From Anaerolineales bacterium UBA2232 (GTDB taxonomy: Bacteria > Chloroflexota > Anaerolineae > UBA2200), in assembly GCA_002348045.1 (NCBI GenBank), contig DDYO01000157.1:1-21243 (forward strand): a stretch of DNA of 21,243 nucleotides, in the 5' to 3' direction. Below are positions 6,651 through 14,705 of the stretch, piece after piece. A model generated the notes under the pieces. That model ran no database searches. It saw only the letters and a list, made by a program, of their open reading frames with translations, and had not been told where the DNA came from. The translations under genes were made by a program, and so were the position numbers. The first letter of the stretch is position 1. Every line of letters begins with the position of its first letter.

Positions 6651-7916
6651 ATGTACAACCGAAAATGGGTCGTTCTGTTGACTGCTGTTGCACTGATGGT
6701 GGGCACATTGGCCGGCTGCGCGCCGGCGGCAGCGCCAACGCCGGTTCCCGCGGCAACTGCCGTCCCGGCGACCGCTGTACCGCCTACGGCTGTGCCCCCC
6801 TTGCTCACGGGCAAGCCTATCATGTTCGCCTATTCGGTGAACCTGTCGGGCTCGCCCCTGGGGGCGCAGATGCACTGCAATGCCATCCAGATGCGCGTCC
6901 AGGAGTTTAACGAAGCGGGTGGCCTGGATGGGCGCCCGGTGATCGTCAACTGCATGGACGACGGTGGCGATCCCAAGCAGGGAGTCCTGATTGCGCAGAA
7001 AGTCTGCGACAACAAGGACTTTTTGGGCGTGATTGGCCCCTGGTGGAGCGGTGTGACCCTGGCAGTGATGCCGATTCTCGAGGAGTGCGGCATGCCGATG
7101 CTGAGCCATGGTACCAGCCCGCTGATCCCCGAGACCATCGCTCGCGAAGGATACAAGCACATGTTCCAGGCGCAGCCGCACGATGCCATCAAGGGCGCTG
7201 GTATGGTGGACGTGATGAAATGGGCGGGGATCAAGAGCACCGCTATCGTTCACAACAAGACCCAGTGGGGGCAGCGGTTGGCGGAGGAGATGCAGAAGCG
7301 ATGCAACGAAGTGGGCATCACCATCACCAGCTTCCAGGGCATCGACGACACCACCCAGGACTTTGCCCCCATCTTGACCAAGATCAAGGGTGAGGATCCC
7401 GATTCCCTGGTGGCCTGCGTGTACACGCCCAAGTCCTCCATCGCTATTCAGATGGTAGACCTCAAGATGCGCCAGACCTATGTCTGCCCCGAGGCGCACA
7501 GCGCGACCTTCCTGGACGAACTAGGCGGGATCGGTGTGGGCACGATGACGTACATGGGCGCGGACTGGAGCATCCCCCGGGTGAACGCGTGGGCGCGCAA
7601 GTATGAGGCCCTGTACAAGATGCCTGGCGAGCTGACCGGCGATGCGGTCGCAGCGTACGACGAAGCGGGGATCATGCTGGCCGCCGTCGTTCGCGCCCAT
7701 CAGGAGACGGGTCAGGTGACCCGTCAGACGATCACCGACGCTCTTTGGAAGACCGACTACAGTGGCACCCAGTGGCCCCAGGTAACCTTCAAGGAAGACG
7801 GTAGCGCCTATCCCGGATGGGAGTGGTTCTACAAGGTTGTCAAGGGCGCTGACGGCAAGTTGACGTTTGAATACCTTGGTGAGTGGAACCGGGAGACGGG
7901 GTTCAAAGCCAAGTAG
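6651..7916 (+). CDS. livK: Branched-chain-amino-acid-type ABC transporter substrate-binding lipoprotein
   Basis: The 421-residue protein starts with a lipoprotein signal: MYNRK, a hydrophobic core, then lipobox LAGC with Cys23 as the lipid-anchored residue. A linker of about 27 residues rich in Ala, Pro and Thr (repeats of the ATAVP/PTAVPP kind) follows, then a type I periplasmic-binding fold of the LivK/Peripla_BP_6 family beginning near residue 55. The ATG at 6651 has GGAGGG 6 bp upstream and gives the signal directly; an in-frame ATG at 6585 would put 22 charged residues before the signal and is rejected. It heads a complete Liv-type importer and follows the imino-acid enzymes, so it probably captures hydroxyproline, a related imino acid, or a conjugate. 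Family members bind amino acids, amides, urea or aromatic acids, so ligand identity is open. A strong hairpin follows the gene. Confidence 0.9.
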   Translation: MYNRKWVVLLTAVALMVGTLAGCAPAAAPTPVPAATAVPATAVPPTAVPPLLTGKPIMFAYSVNLSGSPLGAQMHCNAIQMRVQEFNEAGGLDGRPVIVNCMDDGGDPKQGVLIAQKVCDNKDFLGVIGPWWSGVTLAVMPILEECGMPMLSHGTSPLIPETIAREGYKHMFQAQPHDAIKGAGMVDVMKWAGIKSTAIVHNKTQWGQRLAEEMQKRCNEVGITITSFQGIDDTTQDFAPILTKIKGEDPDSLVACVYTPKSSIAIQMVDLKMRQTYVCPEAHSATFLDELGGIGVGTMTYMGADWSIPRVNAWARKYEALYKMPGELTGDAVAAYDEAGIMLAAVVRAHQETGQVTRQTITDALWKTDYSGTQWPQVTFKEDGSAYPGWEWFYKVVKGADGKLTFEYLGEWNRETGFKAK

Positions 7917-7923
7917 CTGCTGA

Positions 7924-7968
7924 CACAGGTCTCTGGCGGCGAAGCCCTTCGCCGCCAGAGACACTGTG
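7924..7968 (+). terminator. Strong intercistronic hairpin after the binding-protein gene
   Basis: Two 15-base arms are perfect reverse complements, GTCTCTGGCGGCGAA (7929-7943) and TTCGCCGCCAGAGAC (7948-7962), with a GCCC loop. The stem continues with CACAG (7924-7928) against CTGTG (7964-7968) past one bulged A at 7963, giving 20 pairs. No T-run follows, so a full intrinsic terminator is doubtful. Its place 7 bp after the binding-protein stop and 149 bp before the permease suits a 3' mRNA-stabilising or attenuating hairpin that lets the binding protein be made in excess over the membrane parts. Confidence 0.7.
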
Positions 7969-8117
7969 GGCTGAAGGCAGGGCAGATCTATCCTTCTGAG
8001 CAGAGCATCTGAATTGGTCAGGTGCTGCGTTCAGGGTGACAGCGAATCAGTCCGTGCCGTCACGGCCTACGGAACGACGCAACGGACTCCTACCAACTAC
8101 TCGCAGGAGGTGGTCCA

Positions 8118-9092
8118 TTGAGTGGAGAACTGAGTGTCTTCCTACAGCAGTTGATCAATGGGTTGGCGGTAGGGTCCACGTATGCCCTGCTCGCCCTCGG
8201 CTACACCATGGTGTTCGGCGTGTTGCGGGCCATCGTGTTCTGGCAGTCGGAGCTGTTCATGTTGGGAGCACTGCTCTGCTTCGTATTGCTGCGGTGGATG
8301 GGCTTCACGGCGGGCTACAGCGGTACGCTGGTCAAGCAGCCCACGCCCATCGAGGTCGCCATGGGAATGGCGGTGATGTTCATCGCCTCGGCGCTCTTTG
8401 CCACCGCGGTCACCCTGGTGCTGGAGCGTCTCATCGTCCGCCCGCTGCGCGGCAAACCCGAGGGAGTGTCGGTGATCACCAACCTGGGTGGACAACTCTT
8501 TTTGCGCTACGGTGCCATGGCGGTCTTTGGCATGCGCCCGTACGGGTTTCCACGCTTCATGCCGGTTGCGTCCATCGAGATTGGCGGTGCGGTCCTGACC
8601 ACGCTGCACGTCTTTATCGTGGGTGTTGCCGGTATCCTGCTGCTCCTTCTCGTCTACATCGTGCAAAAGACGGACATCGGCCGGGCCATGCGAGCGGTCT
8701 CCGAGGACTGGAACATGGCGGCAATCCTGGGTGTGGACGTTGACCGCACCATCCAGACCGTGTTCCTTCTGAGCGCCAGTGTGGCAGGCGCAACGGGGTT
8801 GCTCTGGGCGATGCTGTACCGCCAGGCCAACTTTGCCATGGGCACCATGACCGGCATCAAGGCATGGACGGCGGCAGTATTGGGCGGCGTAGGCAATGTG
8901 ACCGGTTCTGCGTTGGGCGGCATCTTCCTGGGTCTGGTAGAGTCCCTGGGTACTGGTTACATTCAGCGATTCAGTGGTGGTCTGATCGGGTCAGAGTATA
9001 GGGATAGCTTCTCGTTCATCATCCTGGTGCTGGTCCTGATCTTGCGGCCCCAGGGCCTCTTCGGTGAGGCTGTCGAGACCAGAGGAAAGTGA
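8118..9092 (+). CDS. livH: Branched-chain-type ABC transporter permease LivH
   Basis: This 324-residue, very hydrophobic protein has the LivH opening: a membrane helix containing VGSTYALLALGYTMVFG followed by the ELFMLGALL segment. Later GMAVMF and the VLLLLLVYIVQKTDIGRAMRA region lead into the cytoplasmic coupling loop (RAVSEDWNMAAILGVDV), where the permease contacts the ATPase. It ends with ILVLVLILRPQGLFG, the usual LivH tail. The start is TTG at 8118, supported by a perfect AGGAGG at 8105-8110 with a 7-bp spacer and by the lack of an in-frame ATG until inside the first conserved helix. The segment that is usually NFAHGE is FWQSE here. The stop overlaps a GTG that could start the next gene (GTGA). 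Together with the fused permease downstream it forms the membrane channel. Confidence 0.9.
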   Translation: MSGELSVFLQQLINGLAVGSTYALLALGYTMVFGVLRAIVFWQSELFMLGALLCFVLLRWMGFTAGYSGTLVKQPTPIEVAMGMAVMFIASALFATAVTLVLERLIVRPLRGKPEGVSVITNLGGQLFLRYGAMAVFGMRPYGFPRFMPVASIEIGGAVLTTLHVFIVGVAGILLLLLVYIVQKTDIGRAMRAVSEDWNMAAILGVDVDRTIQTVFLLSASVAGATGLLWAMLYRQANFAMGTMTGIKAWTAAVLGGVGNVTGSALGGIFLGLVESLGTGYIQRFSGGLIGSEYRDSFSFIILVLVLILRPQGLFGEAVETRGK

Positions 9093-9103
9093 GGAAAGAA
9101 GGC

Positions 9104-10999
9104 ATGCTCGACGGTATCAATGGAATCCGTCAGTTCGTCTCGGCTCTGACCAGCACCAAGCGTAATCAGAAAATCCTCCTCGCGCTGGGTTTGGCCGGCC
9201 TGCTCATCCTGCCCCAGGTAGTCCCTGGCAACTTTGCGATCATGATGCTTGATCAGGCAGGCCTGTACGTGATGATGGCATGGGGCCTCAACCTGATCCG
9301 GGGATATGCCGGCATCTTCCAATTAGGCTACGGCGCGTTCATGTTGATTGGCTCCTACATGTGGGCCATCCTGGCCTCGCCACTGCACAATCTGCACCTG
9401 CCCTTCCTGGCTGTGTGGCCGCTGGCCGCATTGGCGGCCGCAGCGGTGGGCTACCTGTTGACCATTCCGGGATTGGGGCTGAGAGGCAACTACTTGGCCA
9501 TCGTCACCCTGGCCTTTGGCGAGATCATCCGGCTGGTAACCAACAACCTGAGCCCCCTCACCAACGGTCCGGAGGGCATTCCGTCCATTGACCCGCCTCG
9601 CATTCTGGGCTGGACGCTCTCCTCAACTCGTGAATACTACTACTTCATCCTGGCGCTGGTTCTGATAGAGCTTGTGCTGATGCAACGCCTGGTCAACTCG
9701 CGCATCGGTCGAGCCTGGATGGCAATTCGCGAGGACGAAGAGGCCGCCAAGGCCATGGGCCTGGATGTCAACCGGCTCAAGCTGCTGGTTAGCGCCATTG
9801 GCGCCATTCCAGCAGGCTTGGCAGGCGTGCTCTTCGCCGGCCTCACCAGTTTCATCAGCCCCGTCAGCTTCACCATGGCAGAGTCCACGGCGATGTTCAG
9901 TATGGTGGTGGTGGGTGGATCGGGCAGTATTCCTGGAACGGCACTGGGTGCAGTGGTGCTGAGCCTGGTTACCGAGTTCTTGCGGGACCAGTTCAAGGCG
10001 TATCGCCTCTTTGTGTATGGCTTGCTCCTGATGATCTTTTCCGTCTTTCGGCCCCAGGGGCTCATCCCATCGAGCTATGGAAAAGTGAGGCCGGAAGGCG
10101 AGGCGGAAGACACTGTGGCCGGCGCAGACTCTGTGGTGGGACTAGGCGGCAAGTTGCCGATGAGCAGTGTAAGCGCCGACTCGCCCGCGGATGAACCTGC
10201 TGACGTTGGGACTGGGGAAGTCATCTTGGATGTTCAGGGGGTCTCCCGGCACTTTGGCGCCCTGAGGGCTGTGGAGAACGTAAGTTTTCAGGTCAAAGCC
10301 GGACAGATTTTTTCGATCATCGGCCCCAACGGAGCGGGTAAGTCGACACTGTTCAATGTTCTGGCTGGCGTGTACGACCCGACCGTCGGTGAGGCGCACT
10401 TTATGGGCAAGCCCATCCTGGGGCTACGGCAGCACGAGGTTACTCGGCTGGGAATGGCCCGCACGTTCCAGAAGCTGCGACTGTTTCGGGACCTGACCGT
10501 GCTGGACAATGTGCTGGTAGGGATGCACTGTCGTACCGAGTCAGGCGTGTGGGACGCCTGCCTGCAGTCGTCGAAGCACAAGAGCGAGGATAGGATCACC
10601 GTGGAGCGGGCGCACGCTCTGCTGCGCTTTGTGGGAATCGAAAAGTACTGGTGGAACCGGGCCCGGAACTTGCCCTACGGTCATCAGCGACGCCTGGAGC
10701 TGGCGCGCGCCCTGGCTACGGAGCCCAAGCTCTTGCTGCTGGATGAGCCTTTCTGCGGCATGACCCCCTCTGAGAAGGAAGAAATGATGGCGCTCATCGG
10801 AACAATACGCGACCAAGGCATCACGGTGGTTCTCGTTGAGCACGATATGCGGGTAGTGATGGGCATGTCTGACTGGGTTATTGTGTTGGACCACGGAGAG
10901 CAGATCTGTGAAGGCGCCTGCGAGTTCGTTCAAGCGGATCAGCGGGTGGTGGAAGCCTATCTGGGTAGGGGGTTGGACGATGAGCCTGCTGGAAGTTGA
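9104..10999 (+). CDS. Fused branched-chain-type ABC permease (LivM) and ATPase (LivG)
   Basis: One uninterrupted 631-residue chain joins two subunits that are usually separate. Residues 1-325 are a LivM permease: several membrane helices, the coupling loop AIREDEEAAKAMGLDV (208-223) and the closing IFSVFRPQGLIP. A hydrophilic Glu/Ala/Ser/Asp-rich linker of about 45 residues follows. Residues 373-631 are a LivG ATPase with Walker A GPNGAGKST (407-415), signature LPYGHQRR (523-530; LivG proteins use LPYGQ-like rather than LSGGQ), Walker B LLLLDEP (543-549) and switch His580. I prefer the ATG at 9104 with AGGA 8 bp upstream; the GTG at 9089, overlapping the LivH stop, would add five residues. 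The end overlaps livF by 20 bp. Such LivM-LivG fusions are known in some bacteria, so this is notable but not unique. Confidence 0.9.
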   Translation: MLDGINGIRQFVSALTSTKRNQKILLALGLAGLLILPQVVPGNFAIMMLDQAGLYVMMAWGLNLIRGYAGIFQLGYGAFMLIGSYMWAILASPLHNLHLPFLAVWPLAALAAAAVGYLLTIPGLGLRGNYLAIVTLAFGEIIRLVTNNLSPLTNGPEGIPSIDPPRILGWTLSSTREYYYFILALVLIELVLMQRLVNSRIGRAWMAIREDEEAAKAMGLDVNRLKLLVSAIGAIPAGLAGVLFAGLTSFISPVSFTMAESTAMFSMVVVGGSGSIPGTALGAVVLSLVTEFLRDQFKAYRLFVYGLLLMIFSVFRPQGLIPSSYGKVRPEGEAEDTVAGADSVVGLGGKLPMSSVSADSPADEPADVGTGEVILDVQGVSRHFGALRAVENVSFQVKAGQIFSIIGPNGAGKSTLFNVLAGVYDPTVGEAHFMGKPILGLRQHEVTRLGMARTFQKLRLFRDLTVLDNVLVGMHCRTESGVWDACLQSSKHKSEDRITVERAHALLRFVGIEKYWWNRARNLPYGHQRRLELARALATEPKLLLLDEPFCGMTPSEKEEMMALIGTIRDQGITVVLVEHDMRVVMGMSDWVIVLDHGEQICEGACEFVQADQRVVEAYLGRGLDDEPAGS

Positions 11000-11696
11000 G
11001 GACCTGGTCACTCAGTATGACAAAGTGGTTGCCCTTCATGGGATTTCGTTCAAGGTGGACAAGGGCGAGTGCGTCGCACTAATTGGCAGCAACGGAGCAG
11101 GCAAGTCCACGACGCTCATGACGATAAGTGGCGTGCTGAAACCCAGTCGGGGCAAAGTCGTTTTTGATGGACAGGAGATTCATAACCTCCGACCCCACGA
11201 GATCACCAGGATGGGCGTGATGCAGGTTCCTGAGGGGCGTCGGATTCTGACGCGCATGACCGTTCGGGAGAATCTTCTGCTGGGATACTATGTACGCCGC
11301 AAGGAAAAGAAGGCCGATATCCCGATGCAGATGGTGTTTGAGCTGTTCCCTAGACTCAAGGAGCGCATCGATCAGGTCGGCAATACCCTCAGCGGCGGCG
11401 AGCAGCAGATGCTGGCGATTGGACGGGCGCTCATGAGCAGTCCAAGGCTGTTGCTCCTGGATGAACCGTCGCTGGGCCTGGCGCCGGTGCTCGTGGAGCG
11501 CGTCTTCGATACACTGCGACAGATTCGCGCTCAAGGCACGACCGTGCTGCTGGTGGAGCAGAACGCCCGGGCAGCCCTGCGCCTGGCAGATCGGGCCTAT
11601 GTACTCGAGGTGGGCAACGTGGTGATGGAGGGCCCTGGACCTCAGTTGCTTCAGGACCCGAAAGTGCAAGAGGCTTACTTGGGCGGGAAACGCTGA
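10980..11696 (+). CDS. livF: Branched-chain-type ABC transporter ATP-binding protein LivF
   Basis: The 238-residue protein is a standard LivF: Walker A GSNGAGKST (36-44), Q-loop region MQVPEGRRIL (81-90) typical of LivF, signature LSGGEQQ (137-143), Walker B LLLLDEP (157-163), and VLLVEQNAR, where a Gln-Asn pair takes the place of the usual switch His-Asp as is normal for LivF. The ATG at 10980 lies 20 bp inside the end of the fused permease/ATPase gene and gives the family N-terminus MSLLEVEDL. An in-frame upstream ATG at 10881 would lie wholly within the previous gene and is rejected. It pairs with the LivG half of the fusion to make the heterodimeric ATPase that powers import. The overlap implies translational coupling and a defined subunit ratio. 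Confidence 0.93.
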   Translation: MSLLEVEDLVTQYDKVVALHGISFKVDKGECVALIGSNGAGKSTTLMTISGVLKPSRGKVVFDGQEIHNLRPHEITRMGVMQVPEGRRILTRMTVRENLLLGYYVRRKEKKADIPMQMVFELFPRLKERIDQVGNTLSGGEQQMLAIGRALMSSPRLLLLDEPSLGLAPVLVERVFDTLRQIRAQGTTVLLVEQNARAALRLADRAYVLEVGNVVMEGPGPQLLQDPKVQEAYLGGKR

Positions 11697-11746
11697 GCAG
11701 ACGATCTTGTGAGATCCCTGAAATCGTAGCTATATAGGAGGCAAGC

Positions 11747-12775
11747 GTGGCGGGCAACTTTCGCGTTGTGAGTCCTTACAAGGCGCTAAAGGTGGAGAAT
11801 CAGCCTGACGAACGACCTTTGCCGCAGGATCGCGAGGAATGGCAGGCGCTGGGCAGGATCGGCGCTGACATCGTGGAGGCTCGTTACAACACCGAGGACG
11901 AGCTCATTGAGGTGACCAAGGACGCTGATGCATTACTCATCATGAGCGCCCAGATCACCCGAAGGGTTACGGAGCATTTGACCAAGTGCCTGGCGGTGGC
12001 CCGCTACGGCATTGGCGTAGACACGCTGGATCTGGACGCATTGACTGATCACGGGATCATCGCGATCAACGCTCCCGACTTTTGCGTGGAAGAAGTGGCG
12101 AATCATGCTATGATGTTGTTGCTGGCGTGCGCCAAGAAACTGGTCTTGCTGCACAACAAAGCCGCGGCAGGGGTTTGGGACCGCAGCCTCTTGCCGCCCA
12201 TGCAGACTATCTGGGGACAAACCCTGGCTCTGGTGGGTTTTGGCAAGCTGGCCCGGGCGGTGGCCCGCAAGGCGAAGGCATTCCAAATGCAGGTGATTGC
12301 CTACGATCCCTACGCGGATCAGGCTTCCGCCTGGGAGCTGGGCGTGGACCTGCTGCGGATGGACTTTCATCAGGTGCTGGAACGAGCCGACTTTGTGTCG
12401 GTGCACACGCCGCTCACGCCGGAGACGCGGCACATGTTCGGTGAGTCCGAGTTCAAGGCCATGAAGCCCTCGGCCTATTTCATCAACACGTCCCGTGGGC
12501 CGGTGGTGGATGAGCTGGCTTTGATCAAAGCTCTGCAGGAAGGTTGGATTGCTGGCGCGGGGCTGGATGTGTTTGAGAAAGAGCCGCCTGATGCCGACAA
12601 CCCGCTGCTCAAGATGTCCAATGTGGTCATGACTCCACACAGTGCCAGCTTCTCTGATGTGGCCTTTAGTCGGCTGCGGGCGAGGATCGGTGAAGAAGTC
12701 GAGAGGGTGCTGCTCGGCAAACCGCCACTGTGCTGCGCCAATCCGCGCGTCAAGCCGAGGGGTGTTCCGAAATAG
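11747..12775 (+). CDS. D-isomer-specific 2-hydroxyacid dehydrogenase family protein (SerA-like)
   Basis: This 342-residue protein carries all three catalytic residues of the D-2-hydroxyacid dehydrogenase family: R250 in INTSRGPVVDE, E279 in LDVFEKEP and H298 in MTPHSAS. The NAD-binding loop is VGFGKLAR (163-170), so the third glycine of GxGxxG is Ala. The substrate-loop region RYGIGVDTLDLDAL (86-99) is typical of phosphoglycerate/hydroxypyruvate dehydrogenase relatives. There is no C-terminal ACT domain, so it is a short form. The GTG at 11747 has AGGAGG 5 bp upstream. It is the first gene of the sugar part, 50 bp after livF. The substrate is unknown; a 2-hydroxy or 2-keto acid from sugar-acid breakdown (glycolate/glyoxylate or hydroxypyruvate type) would suit the neighbours. 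It uses NAD(H) or NADP(H) in the cytoplasm. Confidence 0.87.
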   Translation: MAGNFRVVSPYKALKVENQPDERPLPQDREEWQALGRIGADIVEARYNTEDELIEVTKDADALLIMSAQITRRVTEHLTKCLAVARYGIGVDTLDLDALTDHGIIAINAPDFCVEEVANHAMMLLLACAKKLVLLHNKAAAGVWDRSLLPPMQTIWGQTLALVGFGKLARAVARKAKAFQMQVIAYDPYADQASAWELGVDLLRMDFHQVLERADFVSVHTPLTPETRHMFGESEFKAMKPSAYFINTSRGPVVDELALIKALQEGWIAGAGLDVFEKEPPDADNPLLKMSNVVMTPHSASFSDVAFSRLRARIGEEVERVLLGKPPLCCANPRVKPRGVPK

Positions 12776-12850
12776 GTGAAAATCGATCCATCGCCACCCT
12801 TGGCGGTCCGGTGGCTTCTACAACAATGTGGGTGGACGCGGTCCCAGTGG

Positions 12851-13075
12851 GTGAAGGCGAAACGGCAAGCGCGTGAGCTGTCCCTAGGGATCGCGTGGCC
12901 TGTGGCCAAGGGCCGGCTTGCCCAGGTTGTGGCTCATGCCTGATGCGACTGGGTGGTGGTCGATATGGAGCATCGCGCCATCGACATCCTCGCCATGCAG
13001 TTCGTGCTGCCGGCGGTCTCTGCGATGTCGACGGTGCTCATCGTGGGGGTGCTGCAAAACGAGATCGCTCTAATC
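12851..13075 (+). pseudogene. Decayed N-terminal fragment of an HpcH/HpaI-family aldolase
   Basis: The 343-bp gap between the 2-hydroxyacid dehydrogenase and the isomerase is not random. One frame reads VKAKRQARE, then GIAWPVAKGRLAQVVAHA, an in-frame TGA (12941-12943), and CDWVVVDMEHRAID. VKAK-Q-A-E, VAHAGxDW and DWVVVDMEH are hallmarks, in order and spacing, of class II 2-keto-3-deoxy-acid aldolases (HpaI, GarL, RhmA type). The stop stands where the family has Gly, so a single GGA to TGA change explains it. The His of DMEH is kept, but the usual Arg of IVRV is Gly (13046-13048). Similarity ends near 13075, leaving only about 75 residues of a protein normally near 255, so the remaining two thirds are gone. 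The 75 bp before 12851 hold only a weak 6-bp hairpin (GCCACC/GGTGGC, 12793-12815). A lost aldolase would fit next to the sugar-acid dehydratase downstream. Confidence 0.7.
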
Positions 13076-13118
13076 ACGGGTCACTTTCGCGCCAATTCGT
13101 CCAACGAAGGAGGAGTTG

Positions 13119-14540
13119 ATGAAAAAGACGACGTTCGGTTTGATTGTAGGCAACCGTGGCTTTTTCCCTGACCATCTCTGCGCAAGCGGCCGTGAGACCA
13201 TGTTGCAGGTCCTGCGGGAGGAAGGTCTTGAGGTGGTCGCACTGAGTCCCGAGCAGACCAAGTTCGGCAGCATTGAGAGCCTTGGCGATGCGGAGAAGTG
13301 TGCTGCGCTGTTCAAAGAGCACCGAGATGAGATTGATGGCGTCGTGGTAACGCTTCCCAACTTCGGCGATGAGCGTGCGGTGGCTAATGCGCTCCGCTGG
13401 GCTGGTCTGAACGTCCCGGTGTTGATCCATGCGTTTCCCGACGATCCTGCGGCCATGACGATCGCCGACCGCCGGGACTCGTTCTGTGGCAAGATGTCGG
13501 TGTGCAACAACCTCCGACAGTACGGTATTCCTTTCTCACTGACCACCCTGCACACAACGGATCCCCAAAGTTTTGACTTTCACTCCGACTTGCAGACCTT
13601 TGCGGCTACCTGCCGGGTGGTCCGTGGGCTGCAGAACCTGCGGGTTGGAGCTTTGGGTGCCCGACCGGGTGCCTTCAATACGGTCCGTTTCAGTGAAAAA
13701 CTGCTCGAGTTTGCCGGCATTAGCGTTGAAACGCTGGATCTGTCCGAGGCTTTTGGCCGCATGGAGCGGCTGAATGACCACGATGATACCGTGCAGGAAA
13801 AGTTGAAGGCGTTGCAGGCATACGCACGGACGCGTGGAGTCCCTGCGCAGGCGCTGGTGAAGATGGCCAAGTTCGGGGTCACCATGGATCAATGGATTAC
13901 GGAAAACCGCCTGAGCGCCACGGCGATCCAGTGCTGGACCTCGATGGAAGAGTTCTTTGGTGTAGTGCCCTGCACGATCATGAGTATGCTCAGCGACAGC
14001 CTGCTGCCCAGCGCTTGTGAGACCGACATCACCGGCGTCATTGGCATGCTTGCGTTGCAGCTCGCATCAGGAAGTCCCAGCGCCCTGGTCGATTGGAACA
14101 ACAACTATGGCGATGATGAGGACAAAGCTGTCGTGTTCCATTGCAGCAACTTGCCAAAGCAGTTCTTTGCCGAGGCGCCAGAGATGGACTATCAGGCGAT
14201 CATCGCCGGTACCGTCGGCAAGGACAACACCTATGGGACGATGGTAGGCCGCATCAGGCCGGGGCCGTTCACCTATTGCCGGGTGTCGACCGATGATGTG
14301 GCAGGCGAGATCGTTGCTTACGTTGGTGAGGGCGAAGTGACGCGGGACCCCTTGGCAACCTTTGGCGGCTACGGTGTGATTCAGATCCCTGATCTGCAGG
14401 GCTTGCTGCAGTTCATTTGCGAGAATGGGTTCGAGCATCACGTGGCCATGAACCTCTCCCGGTCGTCAGCAGCCATCTATGAAGCCCTGGACAAGTACCT
14501 TGGCTGGGATGTCTATTATCACGAGCCCGGAGGATTCTAG
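13119..14540 (+). CDS. L-fucose/L-arabinose isomerase superfamily protein
   Basis: The 473-residue protein looks like a two-part FucI/AraA-superfamily sugar isomerase. The N-terminal alpha/beta half (GLIVGNRGFFP, then VVVTLPNFGDE, then HAFPDDP) resembles the ligand-binding fold of fucose isomerase. The C-terminal half has likely Mn-binding residues E301 (SACETDITG) and D325 (LVDWNNNYGDD), plus H341 (VFHCSN). Such proteins interconvert aldoses and ketoses in the cytoplasm. Immediately downstream are an AraB-like kinase and an AraD-like epimerase but no canonical AraA, so it probably makes L-ribulose from L-arabinose, or another ketopentose or ketohexose. Members of this shorter family also act on other sugars, so the substrate is not fixed. 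The ATG at 13119 has AAGGAGGAG just upstream and gives MKKTTFGLIVG; a TTG one codon earlier is less likely. Confidence 0.82.
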   Translation: MKKTTFGLIVGNRGFFPDHLCASGRETMLQVLREEGLEVVALSPEQTKFGSIESLGDAEKCAALFKEHRDEIDGVVVTLPNFGDERAVANALRWAGLNVPVLIHAFPDDPAAMTIADRRDSFCGKMSVCNNLRQYGIPFSLTTLHTTDPQSFDFHSDLQTFAATCRVVRGLQNLRVGALGARPGAFNTVRFSEKLLEFAGISVETLDLSEAFGRMERLNDHDDTVQEKLKALQAYARTRGVPAQALVKMAKFGVTMDQWITENRLSATAIQCWTSMEEFFGVVPCTIMSMLSDSLLPSACETDITGVIGMLALQLASGSPSALVDWNNNYGDDEDKAVVFHCSNLPKQFFAEAPEMDYQAIIAGTVGKDNTYGTMVGRIRPGPFTYCRVSTDDVAGEIVAYVGEGEVTRDPLATFGGYGVIQIPDLQGLLQFICENGFEHHVAMNLSRSSAAIYEALDKYLGWDVYYHEPGGF

Positions 14541-14705
14541 TCTCTGTCGGCATCTGCCGGGATCTCTGCTGATCCGCGCAAGACCGGACGCTTCAGGGAG
14601 CTTTGGTTTCGTCCGGGCTGGATGACAGGAAGTGTGCTGCAGCAGCCTGATGCTGGACCCCGCTTGGCGATTGCCCAAGCTGGGTGCGGAAGGAGAAAGC
14701 CAGTC

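Noticed and set aside
11703..11716. GATCT-TGTG-AGATC small hairpin after livF
   Set aside because: The five-bp stem is too weak for a terminator and has no T-run.
12793..12815. GCCACC/GGTGGC hairpin after the 2-hydroxyacid dehydrogenase
   Set aside because: The six-bp stem has an 11-base loop and only a TTCT tail; too weak to call a terminator, though it could add some termination before the pseudogene.
12953..13171. 72-residue hydrophobic-looking plus-strand frame before the isomerase
   Set aside because: Its first half is the HpcH/HpaI remnant read after the TGA, and its end overlaps the isomerase coding region in another frame; it is not a separate small membrane protein.
14584..14616. 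Inverted repeat CCGGACG/CGTCCGG between isomerase and kinase genes
   Set aside because: The 7-bp stem has a 19-base loop and no T-run, and operon continuity argues against termination; it may be chance in GC-rich DNA.
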